Shown here: in pieces, positions 43,188-51,967 of the stretch
Layout of the letters: each line of letters opens with the position of its first letter
How positions within the stretch are numbered: position 1 is the first letter of the stretch
Source of the DNA: CALFCE01 sp964411665
GTDB taxonomy: Bacteria > Pseudomonadota > Gammaproteobacteria > Granulosicoccales > Granulosicoccaceae
DNA: 64,000 nt
Assembly: GCA_964411665.1 (NCBI GenBank)
Contig: CAYPMR010000009.1
Location: 1 to 64,000 of the forward strand
Direction of reading: 5' to 3'
Notes under the pieces: generated by a model
The model's input: only the letters and a program-made list of their open reading frames with translations
What the model was told of the DNA's origin: nothing
The model's database searches: none
Position numbers and translations under genes: made by a program

Positions 43188-44026
43188 CAGCCGCCTGCCT
43201 GATGCTTTGCATCAGAGGGGCTGCGACTGGTGTCTTGAGCCACTGCTGAGACGGAACGTTCTGCTAGCACATGGCGTAGCAAGTGTAAGCCCAGTAACAA
43301 GGGTTCGATCAGATAACGAAAGGCAAATCGACGCGGATTTTCGAGCAGTCGATAACTCCATTCGAGTCCTAGCCTGGCCAGCCATCTTGGCGGTGTCTTG
43401 ACGTGTCCGGCAACGTATTCCATGCAGGCACCACAGGTAAAGACTGTAGCTGCATCGATCTGTTCGCGATGGGAATCAACCCAGAATTCCTGCTTCGGTG
43501 CACCGAAACCGACTAGTAATATATCCGTTTCGTGTTGATTGATTTGTGCTATGACCTTTTTTGATTCATCACTATTCGGGCTTTGATCAAAATACCCGTC
43601 ATGACCTTCGATGGAAATGCCTGGTAGTCTCTGCCGGATTGTTTGCAGCGCTCTCTGTTGCACATCACCAGCCTGTCCGACATGAAAGACACGCCAGTTG
43701 TTTTCGTTTGCAGCTTCCAGCATTGGCCAGATGAAATCAACGTAGGTGACGCGTTGATCGCGGGTTGCATCCAAACGCATTATTTTAAGTAGCCAAATGA
43801 CAGGCATGCCATCTACCAGTATGGTGACCTTGTCGTAACAGCGTTGCAACGGCGCAGAAGTAAAGTAGGTATAGAGCGAATGCAGATTGTGGTAGAAGAT
43901 CGTCTGCTTCGTGCCGTTGGTTACAGCTTCGTCGATCATGGCAATAAAATCGCCAATAGTCCCCGGATTTACACGAAATCCGAGCAACCGGTGATCACGC
44001 AGACGAATTTTATTGTCAGTGTTCAT
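43187..44026 (-). CDS. WecG/TagA/CpsF-family glycosyltransferase
   Basis: 279 residues from ATG 44026, which has GAGGA six bases upstream; an in-frame start at 44065 would add 13 residues and lacks such a site. GT26 motifs: HNLHSLYTYF, DGMPVIWLLK, RVFHVGQAGDV, LLVGFGAPKQEFWVDSH, TCGACMEYVAGHVKTPPRWLARLGLEW (seen as GACMEYVAGH and APRW-type PPRWLARLGLEW). Adds ManNAcA or a related sugar to the lipid-linked intermediate. First gene of the coupled wecG-wzx-GT-GT-wzy-galE run. Confidence 0.92.
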   Translation of the reverse strand: MNTDNKIRLRDHRLLGFRVNPGTIGDFIAMIDEAVTNGTKQTIFYHNLHSLYTYFTSAPLQRCYDKVTILVDGMPVIWLLKIMRLDATRDQRVTYVDFIWPMLEAANENNWRVFHVGQAGDVQQRALQTIRQRLPGISIEGHDGYFDQSPNSDESKKVIAQINQHETDILLVGFGAPKQEFWVDSHREQIDAATVFTCGACMEYVAGHVKTPPRWLARLGLEWSYRLLENPRRFAFRYLIEPLLLGLHLLRHVLAERSVSAVAQDTSRSPSDAKHQAGG

Positions 44027-44259
44027 GTTCAATCCTCTACACAGTTTTCGCTGATTACGGGTCAAACTTGAAAAAAAAAAGGTGAACTGTGTAGTGCTAG
44101 CCTGCTTTATAAGCGGCGAAGGAGCCGGGCAAGTTTAAGGCTGGATGCGGCATTGGCCAGCAGTACCTTCCTGCTAGATATTTGTGCGTCATCGGCATGT
44201 ATTTAAGCTCGCGGGTTTTGCGATTGTTCGAGGTAAGCTGCTATCAGTGAATTTTAGCC

Positions 44260-44275
44260 TGTGATGCAGTTCACA
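44260..44275. promoter_or_regulatory. CRP-type binding site, perfect TGTGA-N6-TCACA
   Basis: TGTGATGCAGTTCACA matches the E. coli CRP core consensus at all ten specified positions. It lies 234 bp upstream of the wecG start, inside the gap between the two exopolysaccharide transcription blocks. If used, it would place the wecG-galE run under cAMP-CRP (or a Vfr-like) control with a long leader. No crp gene is in the window. Confidence 0.6.
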
Positions 44276-44348
44276 GCCACTATTTATGACAACTGTGTCG
44301 CATTAGCGAGTCTGGACATCACCTAAGCAACTATGAGCGAGTGACAAA

Positions 44349-44364
44349 GGGTGGTTGGCCACCC
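44349..44364 (-). terminator. Weak hairpin downstream of the sugar transferase gene
   Basis: GGGTGG-TTGG-CCACCC, six base pairs with a four-base loop. Read on the minus strand it is followed by TTTG. It lies 205 bp past the sugar transferase stop. Only a weak candidate. Confidence 0.25.
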
Positions 44365-44569
44365 GATGTAGTAGCGCGTGCCTCGCAGTGCAAAGCGGCG
44401 CAGCCCATAGCTTGTAGATCGTGAGCACAGGATCTAGAGGCGTTGAGATCAACAATGGTCGGGATGTGGTGCACCCACTGCAAAGAGCGCGGGTTCCCAG
44501 GGCAGACAGGATGAGCAGTTTCTTGTGCTAACGCAGGCACACCTTTTCAGGCATGGATATAAACAGGAG

Positions 44570-45304
44570 CTAGTATGCGTTGGAATGCGTCCAGCCCTTA
44601 AAGGCTGTTTTGACTATGATTTTAAGGTCCAGCCATAGCGTCCAGTTCTTGATGTAGTGCCGGTCGTGTTCGATTCTTCCGACCATATCGTCTATGCGCG
44701 TGGTTTCTCCGCGAAAGCCATTGATTTGCGCCCAGCCGGTAATACCTGGCTTGACTGCATAGCGTGAATTCAGAGCCGGGATAACCTGCTTGAATTTTTC
44801 ATCAAGCGGGATCGGATGAGGGCGAGGGCCAACCAGCGACATGGAGCCCTGAACCACATTAAATAGCTGTGGCAGCTCATCCAGACTGGTTTTACGCATG
44901 ATCGCACCGATGCGGGTGATGCGTGGATCATTTTTTTCAGCCTGCTTGAATGCCGCAGAGCTCTGATCCTGGTACATGGTTCTAAACTTGTAAACTTTGA
45001 TAATTTCCCGATTTCGACCGCGGCGTTGTTGGCAGAAGAGTGCCGGACCTGTACTGTCGAGTTTGATCAGAATGGATAGAAGCGCCAAAAAGGGCAGCAG
45101 AAGTAACAGAGCAGAGCCGCCGATAGCGAAGTCCATCAATCTCTTGAACGCCGCATCCAGACCAACAATAGGAGTTATTGGTAAGGGTTCGCTGTTAACG
45201 AATGAGCGCCAGACCGGGATCCGCTTTGATGCAGTATCGATAGAGGCAGAGTTTGCTGATTCCGAGTTTGCGGTATCAGTTCGACTTGTTTCGAGAATTT
45301 CCAT
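44570..45304 (-). CDS. Initiating sugar-1-phosphate transferase (WcaJ/RfbP C-domain type)
   Basis: 244 residues from ATG 45304; a TTG at 45346 in frame would give 258. Neither has a clear ribosome-binding site. One helix (FAIGGSALLLLLPFLALLSILIKLD) and the catalytic domain: QQRRGRNREIIKVYKFRTM, DPRITRIGAIMRKTSLDELPQL (core DELPQLFNV), GSMSLVGPRPHPIPLDE, KPGITGWAQINGFRGET. Transfers a sugar phosphate to undecaprenyl phosphate to start each repeat unit. It lacks the N-terminal four-helix/CoA-binding-like region of full WcaJ and is thus the short form. It follows the Wzc-like gene by 188 bp. Confidence 0.93.
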   Translation of the reverse strand: MEILETSRTDTANSESANSASIDTASKRIPVWRSFVNSEPLPITPIVGLDAAFKRLMDFAIGGSALLLLLPFLALLSILIKLDSTGPALFCQQRRGRNREIIKVYKFRTMYQDQSSAAFKQAEKNDPRITRIGAIMRKTSLDELPQLFNVVQGSMSLVGPRPHPIPLDEKFKQVIPALNSRYAVKPGITGWAQINGFRGETTRIDDMVGRIEHDRHYIKNWTLWLDLKIIVKTAFKGWTHSNAY

Positions 45305-45492
45305 AGGATGGCTGTTTTTTATTTTTTTTAGTACTGCTATGTCCAATCTCTGGGTATGTAGTCTAAAAAGAAGACCTCAAATTTCTGCCTGACATCCTGT
45401 CTAAGCTTGAATATAAGTTTACTTACATTCCGGTATATAGTTGTTAAGAACATGTAAATTTTCCGGCACCAAGTCGCGTTTTTGTATGCAGA

Positions 45493-47742
45493 TCAGTCTA
45501 GTTGTTCACGATAGTACGCGTAGTGGCTGGGCGTCGCCTGTGACGAATTGTTCATTAAGCAGCCATTTACCGTAACACCAGAAAAACTCAGTCTTTTTAG
45601 CGATTCATTCATTTGCCCTTCTGTGACCTCTCCCTCCTTTACAACCATTATTGTGGCGCCAGCATGGCGGCCAATTGTTGCAGCCGTGGACACACTTAGG
45701 ATAGGAGGTGTATCGATGATTACAATATCGAATCTTGGAGCGACGACTTGCAAAAAGGCACCAAATTCCTTCTCGGTAGGCGTTTCACGAACAGCAGCCT
45801 CACCGATAAAGCCACGTGGGATCGCATAAAGGTTAGGTATCGAGGTGGCGCGAACCGATTCTTTGAGCTCGGATTTGCCTTTGACGACTTCCGGTAGTCC
45901 AGGTCCCTGAGACAGGCCAAGTGACTTGTGTATCTGGCCGCGCTGATAGTCAGAATCTACGATCAGGACACGTTTGCCTGATTGTGCCACCAAAACGGCC
46001 ATATTAAGACTGACAAACGATTTACCCATTGCTGGTAACGGGCTGCTGATCATGAGCACATTGTTAGAGGCATCATCCATAACATCGTCCAGCATTGATC
46101 GAAGACCACGCAGATTTTCTACTGAATAGTCATCTGGACGCTTCACGGCAAGCACATTGGCAAGCGGTGTATCGTCTGATCCAGAACCGGGCAGCATGCG
46201 CCGGGGGTCTACAATGGCAGGCGCACTGGCAATACGTTTTTGTGCGTTACTTCGCGGTATGTTCATAAATACAGGCAGTCCCGTGGCACGTTCCAGAGAC
46301 TCCTGATCCGATATAACTGTCGATAATGCAGAGCGCAAGGTCAGGTAGACGACGTAACAGAAAAGCGTTGCCAGAGTCGCAGCAACCAGTGCCAGTAAAG
46401 GACTGGGTGAGATAGGCTTTTTGGGAACCAGGGCTTCATCCCAGATGCGCACACTACCTTTGTTACCGCCAAGTCGATTACGCTCGGTTTGGAAGCGCTC
46501 ATCCAGATCTGAAAAGATACGTCGTGCTGTTTCAGCGCGCAATTCGAGTTGGCCTATATCCCGCTCAACATTGGGTGCGCTAACCAGTCGTCCGCGTTGC
46601 TGGCCAATGCGTCGCTCCAGCGCGTCTATCTCTTTGTCGAGTCTGCGTAAACTGGGGTGTATATCTGTGTAGCGTTTTTGCAGTTCGTCTTTCTCGAACA
46701 GTAAATCATTTAGCTGACTTTCAAGTCTGCTGATCTCTCGCAGGATCAGATCGTTAGCCAAATCGGGGTTAACCGCTCTGCGCTGGGTACGATAGGCGGC
46801 AAGGGCTGCTTCAGCGGCTTCCATTTCACGTTTCGCCGCTGGCAGACTTTCTTCAATGAATTTGAGTTTCTCGAATGACTGGTTTGAATCGGCACTGAGT
46901 TTGACATCACGGTACTTGTAGATAATGGCGTTCAGCAGGTTGGCTGTATCAGCCGGATTTTCATGTCGGTGAATCACTGAGATCATGCGGGTTTTCGAGT
47001 CTGCAGTTTCGGTAGACAGCTCGGCATGCAAAGAACTGATGGTCTCCTGTACTGAGCGACGCGTGACATCGAACTTTACGCCTTCAGGTGCTCGTAACGA
47101 CGTGACTGTTAGATCCATGGGTGCCAGAGGGTTCAGTTCAACCCGCAGGGGTTCACCAACGGCAGCGCTTTCAACCAGCAGCTGTCCGTCTTTGGATACG
47201 CTGTACCTTTGGTTACCCAGCGAGGTAAATGATAGTTTTTCGTCTTCCCATTCGACTGGCACGACTAACTTGCCAAGCTCCAGGGTTTCACCATTCCAGG
47301 CGTAATGTTTGGCAAATGACTGACCTGCCAACCACTTGCCCAGAGCCGGTACGCGTTCAGTCACATCACCAAGGACCGCGAATGTGTTGGCTTTTACCTG
47401 ATTGCGCAGATTGAATTGATCAACAACCGGGGTCAGCACCTTGCGTGACTTGATGATATTTGCTTCTTGTGTGACCTCCGGGGCGTTGAAATCGGTTGTG
47501 CCGACCTCATCGACGACGCCACCGGTCTCTTTGACTTCCAGTAATGCGCGTGCTTCGTAAACCGGGGTGGCGCTTATCAGATAGAGAGTTGCCAGCAGAA
47601 TGCCCAGCAACAACATAAAGAACAGACCGAGTTTATGGCGCAGCAGCAGTTTCAGGTATTCCTTGGCATCGCTGGTTGCAGGTACTGTGGAATAACCTTG
47701 CAGTGTCGCGTGTTGCGGCGTGTACTGGTTGATAGTTTTCAT
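45493..47742 (-). CDS. Wzc/ExoP-like polysaccharide co-polymerase and tyrosine autokinase
   Basis: 749 residues. Wzz domain with first helix (LGLFFMLLLGILLATLYLI, about 34-52), a periplasmic coiled coil (about 260-410), second helix (LLALVAATLATLFCYVVYL), then a cytoplasmic BY-kinase. Walker A' SPLPAMGKSF starts at 567 (like SPSIGKTF of E. coli Wzc), Walker A VLIVDSD at 592, Walker B FDIVIIDTPP near 671. The C-terminus HYAYYREQLD holds only three closely spaced tyrosines, a short version of the usual Tyr cluster. It controls polymer length and export. No Wza outer-membrane exporter or Wzb phosphatase gene is nearby. Confidence 0.92.
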   Translation of the reverse strand: MKTINQYTPQHATLQGYSTVPATSDAKEYLKLLLRHKLGLFFMLLLGILLATLYLISATPVYEARALLEVKETGGVVDEVGTTDFNAPEVTQEANIIKSRKVLTPVVDQFNLRNQVKANTFAVLGDVTERVPALGKWLAGQSFAKHYAWNGETLELGKLVVPVEWEDEKLSFTSLGNQRYSVSKDGQLLVESAAVGEPLRVELNPLAPMDLTVTSLRAPEGVKFDVTRRSVQETISSLHAELSTETADSKTRMISVIHRHENPADTANLLNAIIYKYRDVKLSADSNQSFEKLKFIEESLPAAKREMEAAEAALAAYRTQRRAVNPDLANDLILREISRLESQLNDLLFEKDELQKRYTDIHPSLRRLDKEIDALERRIGQQRGRLVSAPNVERDIGQLELRAETARRIFSDLDERFQTERNRLGGNKGSVRIWDEALVPKKPISPSPLLALVAATLATLFCYVVYLTLRSALSTVISDQESLERATGLPVFMNIPRSNAQKRIASAPAIVDPRRMLPGSGSDDTPLANVLAVKRPDDYSVENLRGLRSMLDDVMDDASNNVLMISSPLPAMGKSFVSLNMAVLVAQSGKRVLIVDSDYQRGQIHKSLGLSQGPGLPEVVKGKSELKESVRATSIPNLYAIPRGFIGEAAVRETPTEKEFGAFLQVVAPRFDIVIIDTPPILSVSTAATIGRHAGATIMVVKEGEVTEGQMNESLKRLSFSGVTVNGCLMNNSSQATPSHYAYYREQLD

Positions 47743-48304
47743 TTGTCGTGTTGTGTCCTTGCCACCTTTACAGCGCTATGGTGGCTTTACGATTCAACTG
47801 CCTGCCAATGGCGAGCAATTGCCTACAACGCGCAGCGACCCTTCCAGTGAGTATAGTCAGGCTGCTGACAAACCACCGAAATTCCGGCCTCGTCGCAGTA
47901 CACCGACAACTTTGGACAAGGCGCTCGTTTGTAGACTGTATTCGTTGTTTTATCGGCCTGTTCAGCTGGATCTGCAATGAGCAAAGTATAATGCCCGGCC
48001 AGAACCCGCATCTGCGGCTAGAAACCTGCGGTGTTTGAACGGGCTGACAGTGAAAGTGCGGCTCGACAGCTAAAAAGAATGGCAACAAATTAGAAATATT
48101 ATGCATTACGCTTTGCTGCCCTTTGAGTATCGGCCAACGCCAGCGCCTGTGCAGACCCGTATTGCCTGGGCTTTACAGGACTCGGAGATAGCGATTTTGG
48201 AAAAAGTCAGGGGCAGGCTGGTTCTGGCGGGCTTCAATTGGATGCAATGGGTCTTATTGGAGTTATCCATTGCGGTATATAAATATTTCGCAGCCAGTAT
48301 ATTG

Positions 48305-48314
48305 ATACCGGTAT
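48305..48314. promoter_or_regulatory. ATACCGGTAT palindrome (possible operator)
   Basis: Perfect 10-bp palindrome within an AT-rich stretch (TATATTG before, ATTCAA after), about 335 bp upstream of dgcN and 560 bp upstream of the Wzc-like gene. It may be an operator; a chance occurrence is possible. Confidence 0.25.
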
Positions 48315-48411
48315 ATTCAAATTGATTCGTGCCTCTAACCACTGGCCCGGTACCTGTTCAGTCCGTTTAGTCTTTTTTTGTTGCGACGAAAAGCATCCTT
48401 GAGTATCAATT

Positions 48412-48427
48412 TGTGATTTGCGTCACG
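48412..48427. promoter_or_regulatory. CRP-type site TGTGA-N6-TCACG upstream of dgcN
   Basis: TGTGATTTGCGTCACG matches nine of ten CRP core positions. It lies 221 bp upstream of the dgcN ATG. Carbon-source control of a D-amino-acid catabolic operon by CRP would make sense. It could instead serve the divergent Wzc-like gene, 670 bp away. Confidence 0.45.
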
Positions 48428-48647
48428 TGTCGTATTGCTGACGCTTGCAGTCTAATCAAAAGTGGGGATGGTGTGAATGACCATGTATTAATATGGCGTA
48501 CGCTGCGGGCATTGCTCACAATATTTTGCAAGCGGTGACTGGCTATATGATGACTTGGGGAGGTTTGCCAGCGTCGTACTGCTGCTAACTGGGTGAGCCG
48601 TACGAGTAATATACTGGGGGATTAATTTTAATCTGCAGGAGAGAGCT

Positions 48648-49649
48648 ATGCTGGAAACACCCTATTTGCTGTTTTTGGGTGATGCCACCGATTCATTGGC
48701 AGCCAAAGTGGCACAAGGTATCAAAGACTGGCGGCCGGAATATTCTGTAGCTCAGTTTCGATTACCCGGATGCAATGCCGATCTCGGTCTGCCCGATATG
48801 ACCATTCAGCAAGCTGTTGATGCTGGCGCTAAAACGCTGGTTGTCGGCGTCGCCAATCGCGGTGGCGTTATATCGGATAGCTGGATAGCAGTTTTCGAGG
48901 AAGCACTGGAAGCAGGCCTTGATATAGCCTCGGGTTTGCACAATCTGTTACGTGATTTGCCATCAGTCGTTAATGCAGCAGAAAAACATAATCGCCAGCT
49001 GATAGATGTGCGCGTACCCACGGTTGAATACCCGATTGCCACCGGCAAGAGACGCAGTGGCAAACGATGCCTGGCGGTTGGAACGGATTGTTCTGTCGGA
49101 AAAATGTACACCGCTCTGGCGATGGAAAAATCCATGCGCAACAAGGGCATGAAAGCTACTTTCCGTGCTACCGGGCAAACCGGCATTCTGATAACTGGTG
49201 GCGGCGTGCCACTGGATGCAGTGATCGCTGACTTCATGGCAGGTTCGGTCGAATACCTGACTCCAGATAACGATGCAGATCACTGGGACCTTATTGAAGG
49301 TCAGGGATCACTTTTTCATGCATCGTACTCAGGGGTCACGCTCGCCTTGATTCACGGTGGTGCTCCTGATGCATTGATTTTATGTCACGAGCCTACGCGC
49401 GAGCATATGCGTGGTTTACCGGATTATCAGCAACCTTCCTTGCAGGAGCTAAACGATGTTGCTTTAACGCTGGCGCGTGTTGTTAATCCGCAAGTCAGGG
49501 TCGTTGGCATTTCTATCAACACTGCCGGGCTGGATGAAGCAGATGCCATTGCATTGCTCGAGAAAACTGAAAAAGACATGGGTCTGCCAACAGTTGATCC
49601 GTTTCGCCAGAGTGCTGATCGTCTTGTACAAGCACTTGAAAGCATTTAA
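48648..49649 (+). CDS. dgcN: DgcN, D-glutamate N-acetyltransferase (DUF1611)
   Basis: 333 residues, DUF1611 N- and C-domains: LFLGDATDSLAAKVAQGI at the start, RGGVISDSW (71-79), a P-loop GTDCSVGKM (145-153) and HASYSGVTLALIHG near residue 225. ATG 48648 follows a clear AGGAG site. In marine bacteria DgcN acetylates D-glutamate and DgcA converts the product to N-acetyl-L-glutamate (established pathway; assignment here is by family and pairing). dgcA starts 17 bp after its stop. Confidence 0.88.
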   Translation: MLETPYLLFLGDATDSLAAKVAQGIKDWRPEYSVAQFRLPGCNADLGLPDMTIQQAVDAGAKTLVVGVANRGGVISDSWIAVFEEALEAGLDIASGLHNLLRDLPSVVNAAEKHNRQLIDVRVPTVEYPIATGKRRSGKRCLAVGTDCSVGKMYTALAMEKSMRNKGMKATFRATGQTGILITGGGVPLDAVIADFMAGSVEYLTPDNDADHWDLIEGQGSLFHASYSGVTLALIHGGAPDALILCHEPTREHMRGLPDYQQPSLQELNDVALTLARVVNPQVRVVGISINTAGLDEADAIALLEKTEKDMGLPTVDPFRQSADRLVQALESI

Positions 49650-49666
49650 CCGGGTGTTTTGTTGCT

Positions 49667-50650
49667 ATGGCTGATCTGAAGGTTGCGCGTGACACGTTTC
49701 AATTGGCGGAGCGCTTCACCATCTCACGTGGTTCGCGCACCGAAGCGAAAGTCATCACGGTAACCATCACTGACGGTGGTTACTCAGGTGTTGGTGAATG
49801 CGTGCCTTATGCACGTTACGACGAAACACTTGAGAGTGTTGAATCCACTATTCAGGCATTGCAAAGTGATCTGCGCAATAACCCTGATCGCGAGGCCTTG
49901 CAGCAGTTACTGCCAGCTGGCGCTGCAAGAAACGCCGTTGATTGTGCTTTGTGGGATCTTGATGCCAAGCGAGCGCAAAAACCGGTTTGGCAACTTGCTG
50001 GCCTTACCCCACCGTCTGCATTGACATCGGCATATACCCTGTCGCTCGATGAACCCGAGCATATGAAAATTAAAGCCGCTAGTAACGCTACCCGTCCGCT
50101 GTTAAAAATCAAGCTCGGCGGTGGCGAAAGCGATATCGCAAGACTGCAAGCGGTGCGTGAGGGAGCTCCGGAAAGCACGATTATTGTCGATGCCAACGAG
50201 GGTTGGGATCGTGCACAGTATGAATCACTTGCACCTGTGTTGCTGGAACTTGGTGTCGCTATGGTTGAGCAACCTTTTGCTGCCGGTGACGATGCTGTAC
50301 TGGCTGATATGGAACGTCCTCTTCCAGTATGTGCAGACGAATCCTGTCATGACGTTGCGTCACTCGGTGCACTCGCTGGCAAATACGATATGGTCAATAT
50401 CAAGCTCGATAAAACCGGCGGACTAACCGAAGCGCTGTTGCTGGAAAAAAGTGCACGCGAGGCGGGTTTCGAGATTATGGTGGGTTGTATGATCGGCAGC
50501 TCACTGGCGATGGCACCTGCCGTGTTGGTAGCGCAACAAGCACGCTTTGTTGATCTGGATGGTCCGCTTCTGCTGGCCGAGGATCGCAGTGTCCCATTGA
50601 ACTTTGAAGGTTCCGTACTGCACCCTCCCTTGCCTGAGCTATGGGGTTAG
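49667..50650 (+). CDS. dgcA: DgcA, N-acetyl-D-glutamate racemase (enolase superfamily, dipeptide-epimerase type)
   Basis: 327 residues. Enolase-superfamily fold of the MLE/Ala-Glu epimerase subgroup. N-terminal cap ERFTISRGSRTEAKVITVTI, barrel Lys pair in LLKIKLGG (about residue 145-152), metal ligands DANEG, VEQPF and CADESCHD, second catalytic Lys in VNIKLDKTGG. Next to dgcN the likely reaction is N-acetyl-D-glutamate to N-acetyl-L-glutamate. Without dgcN it would be annotated as dipeptide epimerase. Confidence 0.88.
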   Translation: MADLKVARDTFQLAERFTISRGSRTEAKVITVTITDGGYSGVGECVPYARYDETLESVESTIQALQSDLRNNPDREALQQLLPAGAARNAVDCALWDLDAKRAQKPVWQLAGLTPPSALTSAYTLSLDEPEHMKIKAASNATRPLLKIKLGGGESDIARLQAVREGAPESTIIVDANEGWDRAQYESLAPVLLELGVAMVEQPFAAGDDAVLADMERPLPVCADESCHDVASLGALAGKYDMVNIKLDKTGGLTEALLLEKSAREAGFEIMVGCMIGSSLAMAPAVLVAQQARFVDLDGPLLLAEDRSVPLNFEGSVLHPPLPELWG

Positions 50651-50662
50651 CCAACCAGTACC

Positions 50663-51892
50663 ATGAAAATCCAATCACTGGAAACTTTCACGGTTGCCCC
50701 GCCTAACGGTATAGGCGGAGCCTACTGGCTGTTGCTGCGTGTAACTACTAATGACGGTATTCAGGGCATTGGAGAGTGTTACGGTATTCCGTTTGCACCG
50801 GCTGTTGCTGAACGTATGGTGCACGACTTGTTCGAACGATTTTTTCTCGATGAGGATCCGCATGCCATAGAGACGTTGTTCAGACGTTGCTATTCAACCG
50901 GTTTTACACAGCGACCCGATGTGTCATTGATGGGTGTTTTCAGTGGTATTGAAATAGCGCTGTGGGACATTCTGGGTAAAACCTCTAATCAGCCTGTATA
51001 CAATTTGCTCGGCGGTGCTTTTCACCAACGTTTGCGCACTTACAGTTATATTTACCCGCCCGGTATGGATGCCGTTCCCGGTCAGTTAATCGATGGGGAT
51101 GTTTATCATGATGGGGAAGCTGCGGCCAAACGTGCGCTGGATTATGTAAAGGCCGGGTTTACCGCTATTAAACAAGATCCGGCAGGGCCTTATTCAATGC
51201 AGGGCGGTCGCGAATTGTCGTTGTACGAGCTTGACCGTTCTGTTGAATCAACTAGAGCATTACGGGCTGCAGTTGGTGTTGATGCTGATTTGCTGTTTGG
51301 CACCCACGGACAGATGACAACCGCTTCAGCTATACGTCTAGCAAAACAACTTGAGAAATTCGACCCACTATGGTTTGAAGAGCCATGTCCACCGGACCAA
51401 TTGGCATCGCTTGCCAGCATTGTAGCGGCGACAAGCATTCCTGTTGCAACGGGTGAACGTTTGACAACAAGAGTTGAATTCCATGCCGCCTTGCAGGCAG
51501 GCGTACGCATTCTGCAGCCTGACATTGGTCGATCTGGCGGCATTTGGGAAACCAAAAAAATTGCTGCGCTGGCAGAACTCTACAACGCTCAAGTGGCTCC
51601 GCATATCTACTGCGGTCCCGTAGCACATGCAGCGGCAGCGCATGTTGCCTTTAGTAGTCCTTCGTTTTTAATCCTCGAGACGATACTGACGGACTTCCAT
51701 AGTCAGGTGGTCGACTCACAAGTGGTTTGGGAAAGCGGTTTCTTGTACAAGCCGGAAGCCCCGGGTCTTGGGCTTGAGCTTAATGACGCCGTAATTGCAG
51801 ACCATCCTGTCACTGACCCTCAAGCTTTGCATCTTGAGATGTGTCAGAGTGCCTTGTCTTCGGATAATCGTTTGAAAATTACCGAGCTTTAA
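50663..51892 (+). CDS. Mandelate racemase/galactonate-dehydratase-like enolase-superfamily enzyme
   Basis: 409 residues; starts 12 bp after dgcA, so probably in the same operon. Cap domain to about residue 125. Barrel motifs AIKQDPAGPYS, DADLLFGTHGQ (catalytic His with metal Asp), FEEPCPPDQ and ATGERLTTR (metal Glu), and APHIYCGPVAHAA. The QDPAGP...HGQ set is that of acid-sugar dehydratases rather than racemases. It may act on a sugar acid and not on glutamate; its presence with dgcNA would then be co-regulation of catabolic genes. Specificity unknown. Confidence 0.85.
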   Translation: MKIQSLETFTVAPPNGIGGAYWLLLRVTTNDGIQGIGECYGIPFAPAVAERMVHDLFERFFLDEDPHAIETLFRRCYSTGFTQRPDVSLMGVFSGIEIALWDILGKTSNQPVYNLLGGAFHQRLRTYSYIYPPGMDAVPGQLIDGDVYHDGEAAAKRALDYVKAGFTAIKQDPAGPYSMQGGRELSLYELDRSVESTRALRAAVGVDADLLFGTHGQMTTASAIRLAKQLEKFDPLWFEEPCPPDQLASLASIVAATSIPVATGERLTTRVEFHAALQAGVRILQPDIGRSGGIWETKKIAALAELYNAQVAPHIYCGPVAHAAAAHVAFSSPSFLILETILTDFHSQVVDSQVVWESGFLYKPEAPGLGLELNDAVIADHPVTDPQALHLEMCQSALSSDNRLKITEL

Positions 51893-51940
51893 AGCGACAA
51901 GTACTGACAAATGCGCTAATAACTGCGTTGCTAACCAAAG

Positions 51941-51967
51941 ATAGCCAGGTTAACGCTGGCTATTTTC
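51941..51967. terminator. Bidirectional intrinsic terminator between the dgc operon and the SABATH gene
   Basis: ATAGCCAG (51941-51948), 7-nt loop, CTGGCTAT (51956-51963) and then TTTC on the plus strand; the minus strand has AGATAG preceded stem and TCTTTGG after it. It sits between the two convergent stops (51892 and 51966), the right place for a shared terminator. Confidence 0.75.

Larger units (their letters stand above)
44066..44569. other. 504-bp gap within the exopolysaccharide block
   Basis: No supported gene. It holds a perfect CRP-type palindrome (44260-44275), a short hairpin with a weak T-run on the minus strand (44349-44364), and a GC-richer stretch (about 44330-44540) that differs from the AT-richer half next to wecG. 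A minus-strand 69-codon frame there has no ribosome-binding site or recognisable domain. Confidence 0.6.
47743..48647. other. 905-bp divergent gap between the Wzc-like gene and dgcN
   Basis: No supported gene; the frames here lack ribosome-binding sites and known domains. It must contain the promoter of the exopolysaccharide block on one strand and of dgcN on the other. Visible elements are a near-perfect CRP-type site (48412-48427), a 10-bp palindrome (48305-48314) in an AT-rich stretch, and a strong AGGAG-type ribosome-binding site just before dgcN (48637-48642). Confidence 0.6.

Noticed and set aside
44368..44382. GTAGTAGCGCGTGC, similar to the RfaH ops element
   Set aside because: It is on the plus strand while all polysaccharide genes run on the minus strand, and it does not match the ops core well.
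44331..44540. 69-codon minus-strand frame in the gap within the exopolysaccharide block
   Set aside because: No ribosome-binding site and no recognisable domain; composition differs from neighbouring genes.
48101..48325. 74-codon plus-strand frame in the 905-bp gap
   Set aside because: No ribosome-binding site before the ATG, no signal or domain, and the gap is otherwise regulatory in character.
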